Below, piece after piece: positions 1 through 10,816 of a stretch of 64,000 nucleotides of DNA. This DNA comes from Alectoria sarmentosa (lineage: Eukaryota; Ascomycota; Lecanoromycetes; Lecanorales; Parmeliaceae), in contig WOGZ01000045.1 of NCBI GenBank assembly GCA_009733775.1, positions 101,049 through 165,048 on the forward strand, written 5' to 3'. The position numbers and the translations under genes are program-made. Positions within the stretch are counted from its first letter, which is position 1. Each line of letters begins with the position of its first letter. The notes below the pieces were generated by a model. It was not told the origin of the DNA. It did not search any database and saw only the letters and a program-made list of their open reading frames with translations.

Positions 1-566
1 GATGTCTCTCATCTGGACTTGAGAACTGGTAATTCATGTGAAACCGAAGGCAGCGTTGTATCGAATTTTCAAGGGCATCCCTTCATACCAATCACTCATT
101 TGGTGATTGGTCGCGGAAGCGCCCTGCAAAACACGAATAGCTCGGCTAAATCTGATCAAACAACCACGGCCAAACAAAAGCATCCTCATGTAATTTTGCA
201 TACCTCTTATTATTCGAGACAAAGACTTGCTTGACATCAAACACGGAGAACAACCATGCACATTGCGATCGCTTTCTGCGCTCGGATCGCCTTTGAGGGA
301 TCCCCAGTGGCAATGGATCTATTGTTGGCAACGTGAAGGCCGGACAATGAATGAACATCCACCTTACCTACTAACAAAGTCTTCTCCCAAACATTTTTCA
401 TCTATCGTGACCAATAAAGAAATCCCACAATATCTTCATCTTGCCGCTCTCGCAAAACGTTTCTCTGTACAAAACTATCTCACCTTTACACACTCGACTT
501 CTTTGACTTCGAAATTCTTCAAGCTTTCAATACTGCTATCTCTGCTGTGCAGACGCATCTCTCACC
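1..566. other. Upstream intergenic region
   Basis: I see no convincing gene here. Short open frames on both strands lack known motifs and splice logic. The last 200 bases, before the Sur7/PalI gene, are rich in C and T, as is common in fungal promoters. Confidence 0.5.
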
Positions 567-1780
567 ATGCGCACTTCCAACGTCATCAAGCGTCGATGGG
601 CACTCGTCCCATTGCTCTTTATCATAACCGCTTACATTCTCTCTATGCTCTGCATCTTTGCGTAAGTCTACTCTTCCCCCTATACTGTAATTATGGTCGT
701 GAGACACTTTTCGGGATTATGCCACTCGCCGTCTTTGTCTTACGATTCGATTTTTGTATTGAGCGTCTGCTAATTCAATTTTTTTTGAAGTGGCTCAAAG
801 CGCGGATACCTCGAGGATGCGGATCTCTTCACGGTAAGTCATTGCGTAATCACGCCTTTCCTTCTCACATTACTGACACGGAGTCAGCTCAATACTTCGA
901 TGCTCGGCCGCACGACTTTGGATACATCTAAGACTTCGTCATCGATCCTGAAATCCCTCACGAATACGATTCAAAAGGACGTGAATGAGGCCATTTCTGA
1001 CGTGGCCAAAATCCTCAATATTCACGATTTTTACAGCGCCCACATCCTAGACTATTGCGAGGTACGTCCTGTAATTTCCTGCTCACCACTCAACAGAAAG
1101 ACACATGTTGACTCTACTATTACGACAGGGCTTTTACACTCCATCCCCCACTGCTAATCTAACCTCCCAACCCTCCAAAAATATTACCTACTGCTCCAAT
1201 GAAGCCTCTTTTTTTCATTTTGACCCGGGAGCTGTTATCCAGAATGAGCTCAAGCCGGGCATTAACCTTACAGATCTGAAATGGCCATCTGCAATTCAAG
1301 ACGGCGTACACGCTGTGGAGGACGCTACCGATATCATGTTTGTCCTCTACTTCATTGGAGCAGCTACCACAGGTGTGGCCCTCATTGCGGCCCTGGTTGG
1401 GGTCAGAGAGGTGTGGCCGTACAGAGTTATCATCTGTCTCATGCTGTCATCGGTATGTCATCCGCGAGTCTTTCCAGAAGCCCAAAACCTGGCTAAAGAT
1501 GTGGTTGCTGACTTCGTAGCTCGCTTTTGGCTCCCTTCTCCTTGCCTCATCCATTGCGACCATCGTCATCGGTAAAGTGGTCAACGCAATCAACGAACAT
1601 GGCAACGACATCGGTGTCTACGCATACAAGGGGCAGACTTTCATTAATATGACGTGGGCAGCGACGCTGTTGGTGTTGATCACAGGCTTCATGTGGTCAT
1701 ATGAGTTTATACAGGAAAGGAAAGGAGCGGCAATAGTACAAAAAGGCGAAGAGTACCTGGAGGAGGAGGAGCAGAGGTAG
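567..1780 (+). CDS. Sur7/PalI family plasma-membrane protein
   Basis: Five exons (567-661, 791-833, 888-1061, 1129-1452, 1520-1780) join into 298 residues. All introns are GT-AG and the phases fit. A membrane segment near residues 12-32 is followed by AGSKRGYLEDADLF, which matches the AGS-plus-acidic signature after TM1 of fungal Sur7/PalI proteins. The external loop carries DYCEGFYTPSP and an NITYCS motif, giving two cysteines placed as in the family. Three more hydrophobic segments follow in the second half, and the tail is acidic (EEYLEEEEQR). Family members sit in eisosomes or act in ambient-pH sensing (PalI/Rim9). The sequence does not say which role applies. The start was chosen because MRTSN places TM1 correctly and intron 1 restores the signature in frame. 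Confidence 0.8.
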
Positions 1781-2275
1781 CGGGGCTTCCTAATTGCGAA
1801 TCAACGAGAAACACCAAGCGTTTCTAGAAAATTGTGTATGCGATTACTCCGTAGCTTGCGGCATTCATGCCTGATGTGAGAAAATGGAGATTTGTTCACC
1901 TACTGATATCCAAGACCGTAAGAATCCAAACGAAAAGTCAATTAAATTGAATCGACAGCCCAACCAGCAATCAAACAAAATTGGCTGGTATAGTGGAGGC
2001 TTCTTGCCATATGCGGCAAAATGTTGAAATATTGGACTGTAGGGCAGGCACGGGTTTTGTTTACCGCTCTTTAAAACCCCCCCACCTTTGTACATATCAC
2101 CTCTTTTCTCAAAAAATTACTCAACAACACCTCCTGTCTTCCTACATTACACTCCCAAGTGCAAGATTTCTCATTTGCTTTTTCTACCTCCAACCCTTAG
2201 CCTACAAGTCACTCCCCTTCTAGCAACACAAACGGTCCTCTCACCAATCACAAAAGAAGGATCCTGCTCCTCAAG
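1781..2275. promoter_or_regulatory. Intergenic, CT-rich promoter region of mannitol-1-phosphate dehydrogenase
   Basis: No gene is visible. From about 2080 to 2240 the + strand is strongly enriched in C and T (runs such as CCTCTTTTCTC), a usual feature just upstream of highly expressed filamentous-fungal genes. No TATA box could be assigned with confidence. Confidence 0.35.
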
Positions 2276-3583
2276 ATGGGACTTAAAGCTGTTCACTTTG
2301 GAGGTGGGAATATTGGTCGTGGCTTCGTCGGCGAGAAGCTGTGTGAGTCCGGCTTTGAGGTATTGCACACCCCCCCTCCCAAAAGTATTGACAAAGGATG
2401 TCCGCTAAACCTCTCATCCTGCAGGTTGTCTTCGTCGATGTCATGGACAAGCTCATTGAGCAGCTCCAGCAGACCAAGAGTTACACAGTGACCGAGATTG
2501 GAGGGGACGGTGAAAAGGTCAACACCATCAGCAATTATCGTGCCATCAACTCCAAGACCCACGAGAAAGATGCCGTCGAGGAAATCTCCAGTGCCGACTT
2601 GGTGAGCTGAATTGAGCGGAGCTGAGCTGCCACGCACGTCGTCGATGACCTGAGACTATAACTAACGCTGCGTCCAGGTCACCTGCGCTGTCGGCCCCAC
2701 CATCCTTAAGTTCATTGCTCCTGTCATCGCTAAGGCTATCGACTCTCGCACTGCCTCTACACCAATTGCTGTCATTGCCTGCGAGAACATGATTGGGGCT
2801 ACCGATAAACTCGCAGAGTTCATCAAGGACCCTAAGAACACACCGGAAGACCGTCTCTCCTCCATCAGCGAGCGTGCCCGCTTCGCCAACTCTGCCATCG
2901 ATCGTATTGTTCCAGGTCAAGATCCCGACGCCGGCCTCAACGTCAAGATTGAAGCCTTCTACGAATGGGTTGTTGACAAGACGCCTTTTGCCCCTCATGG
3001 CCCACCAAAAGTCGAAGCCATCAAATGGGTCGACGACCTTGTGCCATACATTGAGCGCAAGCTCTTCACCGTCAATACCGGCCACGCAGCCGCCGCCTAC
3101 TATGGATATGCTCGTGGGAAGAAGACCATTGCTGAAGCACTTGAGGACAAAGAGATCCATGAGATGGTGCGTGAGTCTCTAGCTGAAACATCTCATTTGA
3201 TTGTGAACAAGCACGGTATCTCGACTTCCGAGCAGAAAGGCTACGTGGAGAAAATCATCAAGCGTATCTCAAATCCACATCTTGAGGACGTGGTGGAGCG
3301 TGTGGGCCGTGCTCCTCTGAGGAAGCTTGGCCGTTATGAGCGATTCGTGGGACCAGCGCATCACTTGGCGGAACAAGGTGACAAGTACACCGCGCTCTTG
3401 GGAGCGATGGAGCAAGCCTTCAACTTTGTGGATGTTGAAGGCGATGACGAGAGCACGGAATTGGGCAAGATACTGAAGAGCATGGATGCACCGAGCGTGG
3501 TGAGCAAAGTCTGTGGTCTAGAGAAGAATGACCAGATGTTTGGCAAGGTCCAGTCCATCGTGGAGAGGGTGCAAAAGAAGTAG
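2276..3583 (+). CDS. mpdA: Mannitol-1-phosphate 5-dehydrogenase
   Basis: Three exons (2276-2359, 2425-2601, 2678-3583) encode 388 residues, the usual length for fungal M1PDH. The enzyme interconverts fructose 6-phosphate and mannitol 1-phosphate using NAD(H) in the cytosolic mannitol pathway. The N-terminus holds the nucleotide-binding loop GGGNIGRGF (residues 9-17). The polyol long-chain dehydrogenase signature K-x4-N-x2-H lies at K215, N220 and H223 within KLFTVNTGH; in this family the lysine is the proposed catalytic base. IACENMIGA (about 119-128) is also typical. Intron 2 has a clear CTAAC branch point. Nothing suggests damage. The next gene follows in the same direction. Confidence 0.93.
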
Positions 3584-4041
3584 ATGCACCTGGCAAGGAC
3601 ATGGCTTGATGCCTAGAAAAGTACGGAGTCATGAGTGAAAAGCACTCATTTAGAAAGCTACAGGTATCCGATCAGAGAGCATCTTCTTCTGCACTTGACA
3701 GTCTCCTCCTTGCGTGATGACCTCTCAACAATGATCCAGTGTTGAATGGTGCCCTTCGATAGGCTGTTCAGGACTCGATATCTCACCGGTATGCCCTTTC
3801 ACTATTGGTCCCACGTACTAGTACCCTGCATCGCCCTCGAGACTAGATTACAATACTCACAACGACACTCCAGAAGGTGTGTTCAGGGAGATTGTCTCGA
3901 GCCAGAGGGACTCTCAATTCGGAGGCTTGCCGCAAGTGCAAGCAACGCTGTGAAATCCAATCATGCCAGCTTGTTCGATGCTCCTTGTGCCATAATTACA
4001 TAAAATTGGCACTATTGTTTCCCTTTCCACTGACCCTCCAT
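3584..4041. other. Intergenic region with a cysteine-rich reading frame
   Basis: A + strand frame at 3877-4041 continues in frame into the first exon of the next gene. It contains EACRKCKQRCEIQ followed by CQLVRCSLC, a spacing that resembles but does not match a Zn2Cys6 cluster. It may be a 5' extension of the 4042-6013 gene, a decayed zinc cluster, or chance. Confidence 0.3.
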
Positions 4042-6013
4042 ATGGCAGCGTGCCAATCTCAGAAGCCGGAGTCATGGATACTTGAGATCTCAACGCCTGC
4101 AATGAAGATGGTGAGTTCTCCATTGCTAGACTATGTTAATAGCTCTTTCCCCTACAGTCTAATCTATCTTTGGGCGGCAACATCACTCTAAAATCTTTGA
4201 CACAAACTTACCTTGATTTGCAAAAACTGCCCCACAGACATACTTCTCATCATCTTCTGCATTCTACCCTCTTCCTAACTCGAGATTTCAACTTACACTA
4301 GGTAAGCGGCCTGGCATTACCAAATCACGGCACAAGCATCCGCAATTCCAAAGCATCAATGCTGAATTTGTATACCCTCGCAATATCGCGCCGCCACTCA
4401 CCATTCCTCATTGATATCTTCAAGGCACATGAAGAGACTGCAACATTTGCAATTCAACTGGCTGGTAACATCCCTAACACTCTGAACTCGTCTGTGGCTG
4501 ATACTCTCGTATGTACTATCAGCCAGACTCGACCGCCCGTTCTGATCCGTACCTGGGATTCACATATAGCAATAGACCGCCTGCTATCTGGCCTTTTCGG
4601 TCTCTTCGAATCTCCAACTCTTAACAAAACCAGCATGTCTGAGTGGGAAACCCCCCGTCAACGGCTCCTGAATTACAGTGAGCCGAGTGCCACAGGACGT
4701 GATCTTGGGGTCATCAATCGGAAATACTTTGAGCCGTCTGCATGGGAGCCGCTGCTCAGCACTGAGATGGGCCGGGGCCAGTATAGCAAGTTCGTGGCTT
4801 CGATGATTGAGCGAATCCGAGCAAAGGAGAGCAGCTATGACGAAATCAGGAAATTCGTTCATCTCGTCGCTACGGAGCATAATTGGGACTTCATGAAGGT
4901 TGCCATGCCTTATCTCCCGGAGTTGAAAGAGCAGTAGTGAGCCTGCCTATATTCCAATTGAAGTCGACTTAGAGAAAATAATCGCTGACAGCCCGCAGCC
5001 CTCATGACACGAAAAACTTCGAAATAGCGCTTCTGTTCCTTCTGAAGCCCAAATTACGCCGTAGGAGCATCAAGGAGATCCAGAATGCTATGCCTGCACC
5101 CAACACATACGAAACTGGCTTGAGCAAGACAGAAGAGCAGTTGCTGAGGCGGGATTTCTTTGGGCCAAATCGAGGAGCGGTGGATTCTCCTGGCATGACC
5201 CGTCTCTTCAAATCAACACTAGAGCTGGGGTATCCACAATCGGGTGAGAAAGATCAGAGCACCTTGATCTACAAAGCGCTCACTTCTATCCTAGCTCTGG
5301 ATCAATCCATGCGCGAAGCTAAAGAACGAGGCACCGACATCGAGCGCTGTTCCGAAGGTCTACCAATGAACATGCTGATGCCAGACGCTCATACTCGACC
5401 TGACAAGTTCTCATCGTCAACCCATAACCATGGGTCCCGGATTTCAAGTCCCAGTGCTGAACCATCAATGGTTCCCTTATCGTCCGCAATCGACGTCACC
5501 GAGCCATTTGACAGCCCTCCGCGTGAGCTCCTGACAGAACTGGCGGTCGATGGAATAGACCCACCAGTACCAATTACCCCTAACAAAAGCAGTACGTCTC
5601 ATGGAAAGCTGCCCAGGTTCAACAGAATTGAAGATATCGAAGAATTCCTAGCTCGCTGGGCAGACTTTCGCGACCGGCCTCAAGTGCCGTGCGACGAGGC
5701 ACCTCGCATCCACTGTGGGCCAGCAGAGCGCGAAGCATTCAAGGCTTACTACCAAGAACCTGCTAGTGTTTTCCTGAACTACTTCCATATCGTGGAACGA
5801 GCGCCAGACCCACCAATGCCAGAGCCCAGTATCAAATGGCAAGGTTGGCCGAACTCGCCCCCGGCGCCGGTTCAAGATCCTATCGATGCTGCGCCGAAGC
5901 CAACCCTACCGGACATAATTCCAATATTAAAGCGCGAAGAGGCGCCTGAAATGATTGCAGGCGTGACTGATATTGCGGAAGCTAGGAAGAATCGGAAAGC
6001 CTACTTCAGTTGA
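4042..6013 (+). CDS. Conserved-looking protein of unknown function
   Basis: I do not recognise this protein. Three exons fit: 4042-4110, 4302-4936 and 4999-6013, giving 572 residues. Intron 1 ends with CCTAACTC followed by ACTAG. Intron 2 (62 nt) runs from GTGAGC to GCAG with a CTGAC branch point, and it removes the stop codon that otherwise separates two long open frames. The N-terminal 300 residues look globular and helical (for example a stretch around LLKPKLRRRSIKEIQ). The centre, about residues 340-430, is Ser/Pro/Thr-rich and probably disordered. The C-terminal part is proline-rich with repeated Pro-acidic segments. No membrane segment or known domain is visible. The start is uncertain: the frame is open back to 3877, where a cysteine motif lies. 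Confidence 0.55.
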
Positions 6014-6791
6014 GCAAAGCTTGGAATGAGGTTAGGGAGCAAAGGTGTTGCAGGAACGAGCTGGATGATGGCGAGATAGATTTCACAGGTCGCATACCAA
6101 TCCACCCAATGTTTGTTCAATGCTTGTGGATAATGATATGGGATACGAAGCGGCTGCTTAGGCCTTATTGAAGGGTAAGCGCATTGTCATGACCAATCGA
6201 CTAATGTCTAATCCGTGCTACAGACGACGGAATGAGTAATGACTCTGGAAGAGGCTGTTTGCCCAATCTTTAAAGGGAACGCATCAAGTATCAGCATCAC
6301 AACTTGCATGAAGGATAAAGAGATACCACATGTTGGCTTTTTCCTCGTGGGTTTGGAGCCCGGCGTCTGGGTCAAGCCGTGCTTGCCAGGGACATCACGC
6401 CTGCGTCCTATATCCGCATAAGAGACATGGTAATCTATCAAGAATCCCACTATATACACAGAAGCCTACCAAACGACCGCAGACTTCGTAATGGTTGAGC
6501 GATGAACAATCGTTCCCTCCTCCCACAGCTTCCAAGATAGCCGACCAATTACAACAGAACGGAAGAATGGTCAGATAGTTTGTTCCTTCCATCAAGGCAT
6601 CAAGCTAAATCGTAGGTCAAAATTGCTTACACCATTAACATCATTCTCGTCCGGGGAATTTCGCCCGTGATATTGCATAACATCGATTCCTCCACGCCAT
6701 CCTGAAAAGCGCCACCAGAAAGCATAAGACCCTCAGAGCCCTCAAACACATGCAGCCTCTCAGCACCGTAACACAGTAGTCTGCTCCTCGA
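6014..6791. other. Intergenic region
   Basis: I see no convincing gene, tRNA or repeat. Short frames on both strands at 6208-6595 have no recognisable motif. Confidence 0.4.
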
Positions 6792-7013
6792 TCACTGCTT
6801 CCTAGCCTCGCCCTGCACCTGAGGTTCGAATTTGGCTGGAGGGCTAACAACAACAGCGTGGCGACCTGCTGGCATCCGCTTCCGACGGACAGGGCCAATC
6901 AGAATATCGTTGGCTGACTTGTACCATTGCTGCAAGGCCTCTTTGGGGGTCTTCTCCGGTGGCTGGGCTTCGGCGGACATGCCTGGGGATGCCGTTAGAT
7001 TGGAGTCGTTCAT
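6792..7013 (-). CDS. Small basic protein of unknown function (73 residues)
   Basis: A single-exon frame of 73 residues on the minus strand. It begins MNDSNLTAS, has a polar N-terminal third, then PKEALQQWYKSANDILIGP and the basic stretch VRRKRMPAGRH, and ends in a short polar tail. The middle block has the composition of a short amphipathic helix followed by a basic patch, unlike the random shadow frames nearby, so I think it is real. No signal peptide, membrane segment or cysteine pair is present. An upstream extension of 20 residues is open but looks like leader sequence. Function unknown. Confidence 0.45.
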   Translation of the reverse strand: MNDSNLTASPGMSAEAQPPEKTPKEALQQWYKSANDILIGPVRRKRMPAGRHAVVVSPPAKFEPQVQGEARKQ

Positions 7014-7607
7014 CTTGATGGAGGAAAGAGAAGGAGCGCACTGGCAGAGGTCTCGGTAATGTGGAGGAGTCAAAGCTTGACTGGGAATTGTGGGTCAGAG
7101 GGTGGCTTGGGGAGAGAGTGCTTTGATGTTCCCTTGGAATTTGTGGATTTTGCTTGATTGAGAGGGCATGGCGCAGAAGAGATGAGCTTTATACTCGCTC
7201 CCGGACTGGTAGCCTTGTCGTCCACGGTCACACCGCTCAATCCTAACCAGGATGAATAATCAGGCTAGGTGAGGACAAAGCGCACATGAATCATGAGGAT
7301 AGAGAGCGCGAGACATGGACACGACGGCTTGAGGTGTAAGAGCCGGTCAGCTCCATACAAGATAGAGATATAGACGTGTAATGATGAAGGATGAGTCGAT
7401 GAGAGGATACGAAGAAACGGGGCGCCTGCATGGATTGGCAGCTTAAGGGAAGGAAGCTCTAGCATCTGACAGTACAGTAAAGTAGGTAGTGAGAGACGAA
7501 AAGCGGTCTACGATTTACGGATTCACGGGTCTACGGAGGACGGACATCTCTCGTGAGATCTGAACTCGGTCGCTTTTCTCCGGTCGCCGAGCTTGGAAGC
7601 TTACCCT

Positions 7608-7645
7608 AGCTAAGGTACGTAGGTACGTACGTACCTTAGGTAAGA
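7608..7645. repeat. GGTAC-rich near-palindrome
   Basis: The stretch TAAGGTACGT...ACGTACCTTA reads almost the same on both strands, followed directly by further ACCTTAGGTAAG. Similar TAGGTACC/TAAGGTA strings recur in other intergenic regions of this window near 40900, 41290-41345, 46325, 46620 and 46870. Confidence 0.6.
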
Positions 7646-7666
7646 TACTTTACCGTAGCTAGCTCT

Positions 7667-7710
7667 GAAAAGAAAGGAAAAAGAAAAGAAAAGAAAAGAG
7701 AAGAAAAAAA
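7667..7710. repeat. Purine-rich GAAAA microsatellite
   Basis: Imperfect tandem GAAAA units form an all-purine stretch on the + strand. Confidence 0.7.
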
Positions 7711-8497
7711 GTGGATCGGGTGTGATATCGAATTCCCCTTCATCTCGCTCTTTGTTATTTATTCCATCAACTTTACGTCTTTGAATTTGTCACTAGGCAA
7801 ACTTGCATCTTAGTTCTCACCAATCTCATGCAATTTCCGTGCCTGAGGATCCGCATTTTTTTCCTCTAAGCGAAACCGCTAGCCCCACTGCTACTTAGGC
7901 TCTTCATGGATACTTAATCGTGGCGCCGCCACGAGGCCACTAGTCGCTTCTTGACGCACGAACATCACACGTGGATTTGAAGACCGCCAACATGTACTTT
8001 ACGTGGAGCCAAACCACCTACGCTGGTATTCACTTTTCCATATTTCGGGTCAAGATGATAACGATGTACAAACACAACGCTTTTTTCAAATGTCATCATT
8101 CGAGACGACGAGCAAAACCCGCCGGCCTTCATTACCGTCGCAGACCAAAAGCTGGAAAAGTCGCGACTACTACTACTACCTACTGCTCTCATCTTTCAAA
8201 GAAGCTGAAGTTATAAACGACTATGTTGTATAAAATGATGCCGGGGATTTAGGTGGTGGTAAGGTAGGGAGAATATGAGTTTTCAGATCTCCATGTAATT
8301 TTCGTGCGTCTTTGATAATAAGCCGAGCACCACTAGAGTAGTCGCTTCGCTTCTGGGGGGGGGCTACGATTATGCCGGGGGCTCGGCCAACGCAGCTAAG
8401 AGCTCGAGCTCGAGCTCCACGACGTCCAATTCATCAACCCTCCGCTCTTCCCGTTGTGTACTTTACTTCGCCTACGAAACGGACCAATCTACACAAG

Positions 8498-9410
8498 ATG
8501 CCCACTCCACCCCTCCAAATCCCACCCCCTTCCACAGCCTTCGCCCGTCTCTCCTACCCCGCACCTCACGTCTTACTCGTTACACTCTCCCGTCCACGGC
8601 AGCTCAATTGCATCAACAGTGCCGGACATCAAGAGCTACATGAAATATGGGCCTGGATGGATGCAGAACCGTCGCTGCGTATTGGTATAGTTACAGGCGA
8701 AGGGAGAGCGTTCTGCGCTGGCGCTGATCTCAAAGGTTTTCTTTCCCCCCCCCCCGTCTCAGTCCTACCATGTCAAATGCTGAAGTGCAACAGAATGGGA
8801 CCAAAGGCAGTCTTCCGGCTCCCGACCCAATCGCAGACTCAACGCTTCAGGCTTCGGCGGTCTCTCTCGCCGCCGCGGTAAGAAGCCCGTCATTGCGGCC
8901 GTCAACGGCATCGCGCACGGCGGTGGCTGCGAGATGATTGCTAATTGCGACATCGTACTCGCTTCACCAAGCGCTCTGTTTGCACTGCCAGAGGTCAAAC
9001 GCGGCGTCGTTGCGATAGCGGGTGCATTGCCCAGGCTCGCGAGGGCAGTCGGCAGGATGCGGGCCATGGAGATGGCGTTGACCGGGAGGAACGTTGGCGC
9101 CGAGGAAGCGAAGGCGTGGGGACTTTGCAATGAGGTCAGTCAGAAGGACGGAGATGGATTGGCGGTGGAGGGAGGAGTGGTGCGTTTGGCTGTCCAATGG
9201 GCGGGCGAAATTGGAAAATACTCTCCTGATAGCGTGATTGTAAGCAAGGAAGGGGTAGAATTGGGATGGGAAGGTATAGGGGTGGAAGAGGGCAGCCAGA
9301 GGTTGGTCGATGGGTTGTGGAAGAAGATTGAAGGGGGAGAGAACATGATGGAAGGCATTAGAGCATTCGTGGAGAAAAGGAACGCAAGGTGGGTGGATAG
9401 CAAGCTTTGA
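8498..9410 (+). CDS. Enoyl-CoA hydratase/isomerase family protein, probably peroxisomal
   Basis: Two exons (8498-8735, 8794-9410) give 284 residues. The 58-nt intron starts with the unusual donor GTTTTC and includes a run of about eleven C; its removal joins GADLK to EWDQ, exactly where crotonase-fold proteins are conserved. The first oxyanion-hole segment is GRAFCAGADLK (near residues 69-79) and the second is NGIAHGGGCEM. Family members hydrate or isomerise enoyl-CoA in fatty-acid or branched-chain breakdown. The C-terminus is SKL, a canonical PTS1 peroxisomal import signal, so beta-oxidation in peroxisomes is likely. The exact substrate cannot be told from sequence. The ATG was chosen because the family fold starts soon after it. 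Confidence 0.87.
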
Positions 9411-9840
9411 GATCCGTATACATGATAGTCTTTTATGATGTAACGAACGGTTCCTGAAATCGCCTTAGTCTAAGCCAGTATCTGACCTCCGCTGAAATTT
9501 CGTGTCCGCGATCTCGCTTGCATATTCTGGTCAGGCTAGCCTGGTGAGTGGAGCAACTTCGCGTGGTTTGGAAAGATGGCGCTCCAGCTTCCGTGGAGAA
9601 TACTGGGGAGACGGAACTTGAGTCTCAAGCGGAGAGACTTTATGCAACCCGACCAAATGGTAAAGTAGAGTGAGTGCAAGCGTTTGGGTGCTGGTGACGT
9701 CCAAAAGCTTCGTTTCCTCTGAGCAACTCATGTTTCGGCATAACTCATCCTGTCCGAGGCAAGTGCATATTGCCATAAGCCAGTATGGTACCGTCAGAAA
9801 AAATGTTGCTGACGATTAATGAACTCTGCTCTGAGGGAGC
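9411..9840. other. Short intergenic region between convergent genes
   Basis: I see nothing beyond likely 3' untranslated regions of the hydratase gene and the minus-strand rhodanese gene. Confidence 0.5.
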
Positions 9841-10521
9841 TCAGTAGTAATCGATCCAGATGTCTGGAGCATAGGCTTCAGTCAACCTCTCATCCTTGCC
9901 GTACTTTTCCTGCCACCCGACGAAGCCTTTGTCCAGCACGTAGACTTCTTGCTCTTTCGGCTTTGGAGCAGATGCTTTCAGGATAGACTCATTCTTGACC
10001 CCAGTCTCTGGTGCGTCAAGCGCTTTCTCGATCTCCTCTTTGACTTCTTGCTCTTTGGACGCTGGAGTGGACACCTTTTGTACAGATCCGTTCTTGATTC
10101 CAATTGCTGATGGGCCAGTCTCTTTATCCATGGTTCCCTTTTTCAACTTGCTATCTCTTTCCCTCATGTACCTCAAGGTTGCAGCGGGTCCTCGCTGCTG
10201 ACTCAAAGCGCAGTGGAAAACCACAATCTCCTTTCCGGCCATGGTTCGTACAATTTCGGGGATCCGGTGATCCAAAGATGAAGATGGAACATGGATAGAT
10301 GAGTTTATGTGGCCGCCCACATGGTCGTCGTCACGTACGTCTATAACGGCAACCGTGGACGCGTCAGGAGAGAGGAGAAGAGACGATAGTTGTTCGCGCG
10401 ACATGCGCCTTAGCGTTGCCATGGTTTCCATTGACATGTTGTTGGTCTGTGTAATTGACGTGTGTAGTGGGTTCAAAGTTCTGGGCTCTGCGACTGCTTT
10501 TGGTGTCCTAGATGAAAACAA
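9841..10521 (-). CDS. Rhodanese-domain protein with Cys-X5-Arg active loop (Cdc25/Ibp1-like)
   Basis: A single exon encodes 226 residues. The rhodanese fold is marked by VAVIDVRDDDHVGGHI (residues 57-72), the active loop HCALSQQRGP with C104 and R110 (C-X5-R, as in Cdc25-type phosphatases and arsenate reductases), and the C-terminal GFVGWQEKYGKDERLTEAY. Small fungal proteins of this type include Ibp1/Ych1. Between the active loop and the last helix is a charged insert of roughly 70 residues. It holds two copies of a 19-residue unit (142-160 and 175-193, each ending KEQEV), so it grew by duplication. Start could be M1 or the MSMETM methionines near residue 29; the first 28 residues look like a weak presequence or leader. 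Confidence 0.82.
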   Translation of the reverse strand: MFSSRTPKAVAEPRTLNPLHTSITQTNNMSMETMATLRRMSREQLSSLLLSPDASTVAVIDVRDDDHVGGHINSSIHVPSSSLDHRIPEIVRTMAGKEIVVFHCALSQQRGPAATLRYMRERDSKLKKGTMDKETGPSAIGIKNGSVQKVSTPASKEQEVKEEIEKALDAPETGVKNESILKASAPKPKEQEVYVLDKGFVGWQEKYGKDERLTEAYAPDIWIDYY

Positions 10522-10816
10522 GATTGTGTCAAGATGTTAGGAGACATGTCGAGGAGGTCAACCTCAATAGATGTGAGACTCAGAGAGGCTTGGCCGATTT
10601 CGGTAGATCCCCCGGCCCCACACTACCGGCAGTATCACGTGACTTCGCAAGCTTTCTCTGGCGCGGTCTGATTACTCTAGCTTGGCATGCCAAGACCGCG
10701 TAAATTTCCCTTTCGCCAGACCTGCCCCACGAAGTTTCTGTCGACCACTATCGATCAAATGTGCGCCTCTTCGTGAAGCCAGGCTCGCAGACATCAAATA
10801 CACCTGCTCAGCAACC
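10522..10816. promoter_or_regulatory. Divergent promoter between rhodanese gene and NOG1
   Basis: A 295-bp gap separates two genes transcribed away from each other, so it must hold both promoters. It contains CACGTGAC at 10636-10643, an E-box-like CACGTG core. Function of that site is inferred only from its sequence. Confidence 0.4.

Larger units (their letters stand above)
7014..8497. other. Gene-free intergenic region with near-palindrome and purine tract
   Basis: Almost 1.5 kb without a supported gene. It holds a GGTAC-rich near-palindrome at 7608-7645 and a GAAAA-type purine tract at 7667-7710. It probably contains the divergent promoters of the small minus-strand gene and the enoyl-CoA hydratase gene. 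Confidence 0.5.

Noticed and set aside
6818..6834. tRNA B-box-like GAGGTTCGAA
   Set aside because: No matching A-box, acceptor stem or cloverleaf could be drawn, and the site lies within the small minus-strand coding frame.
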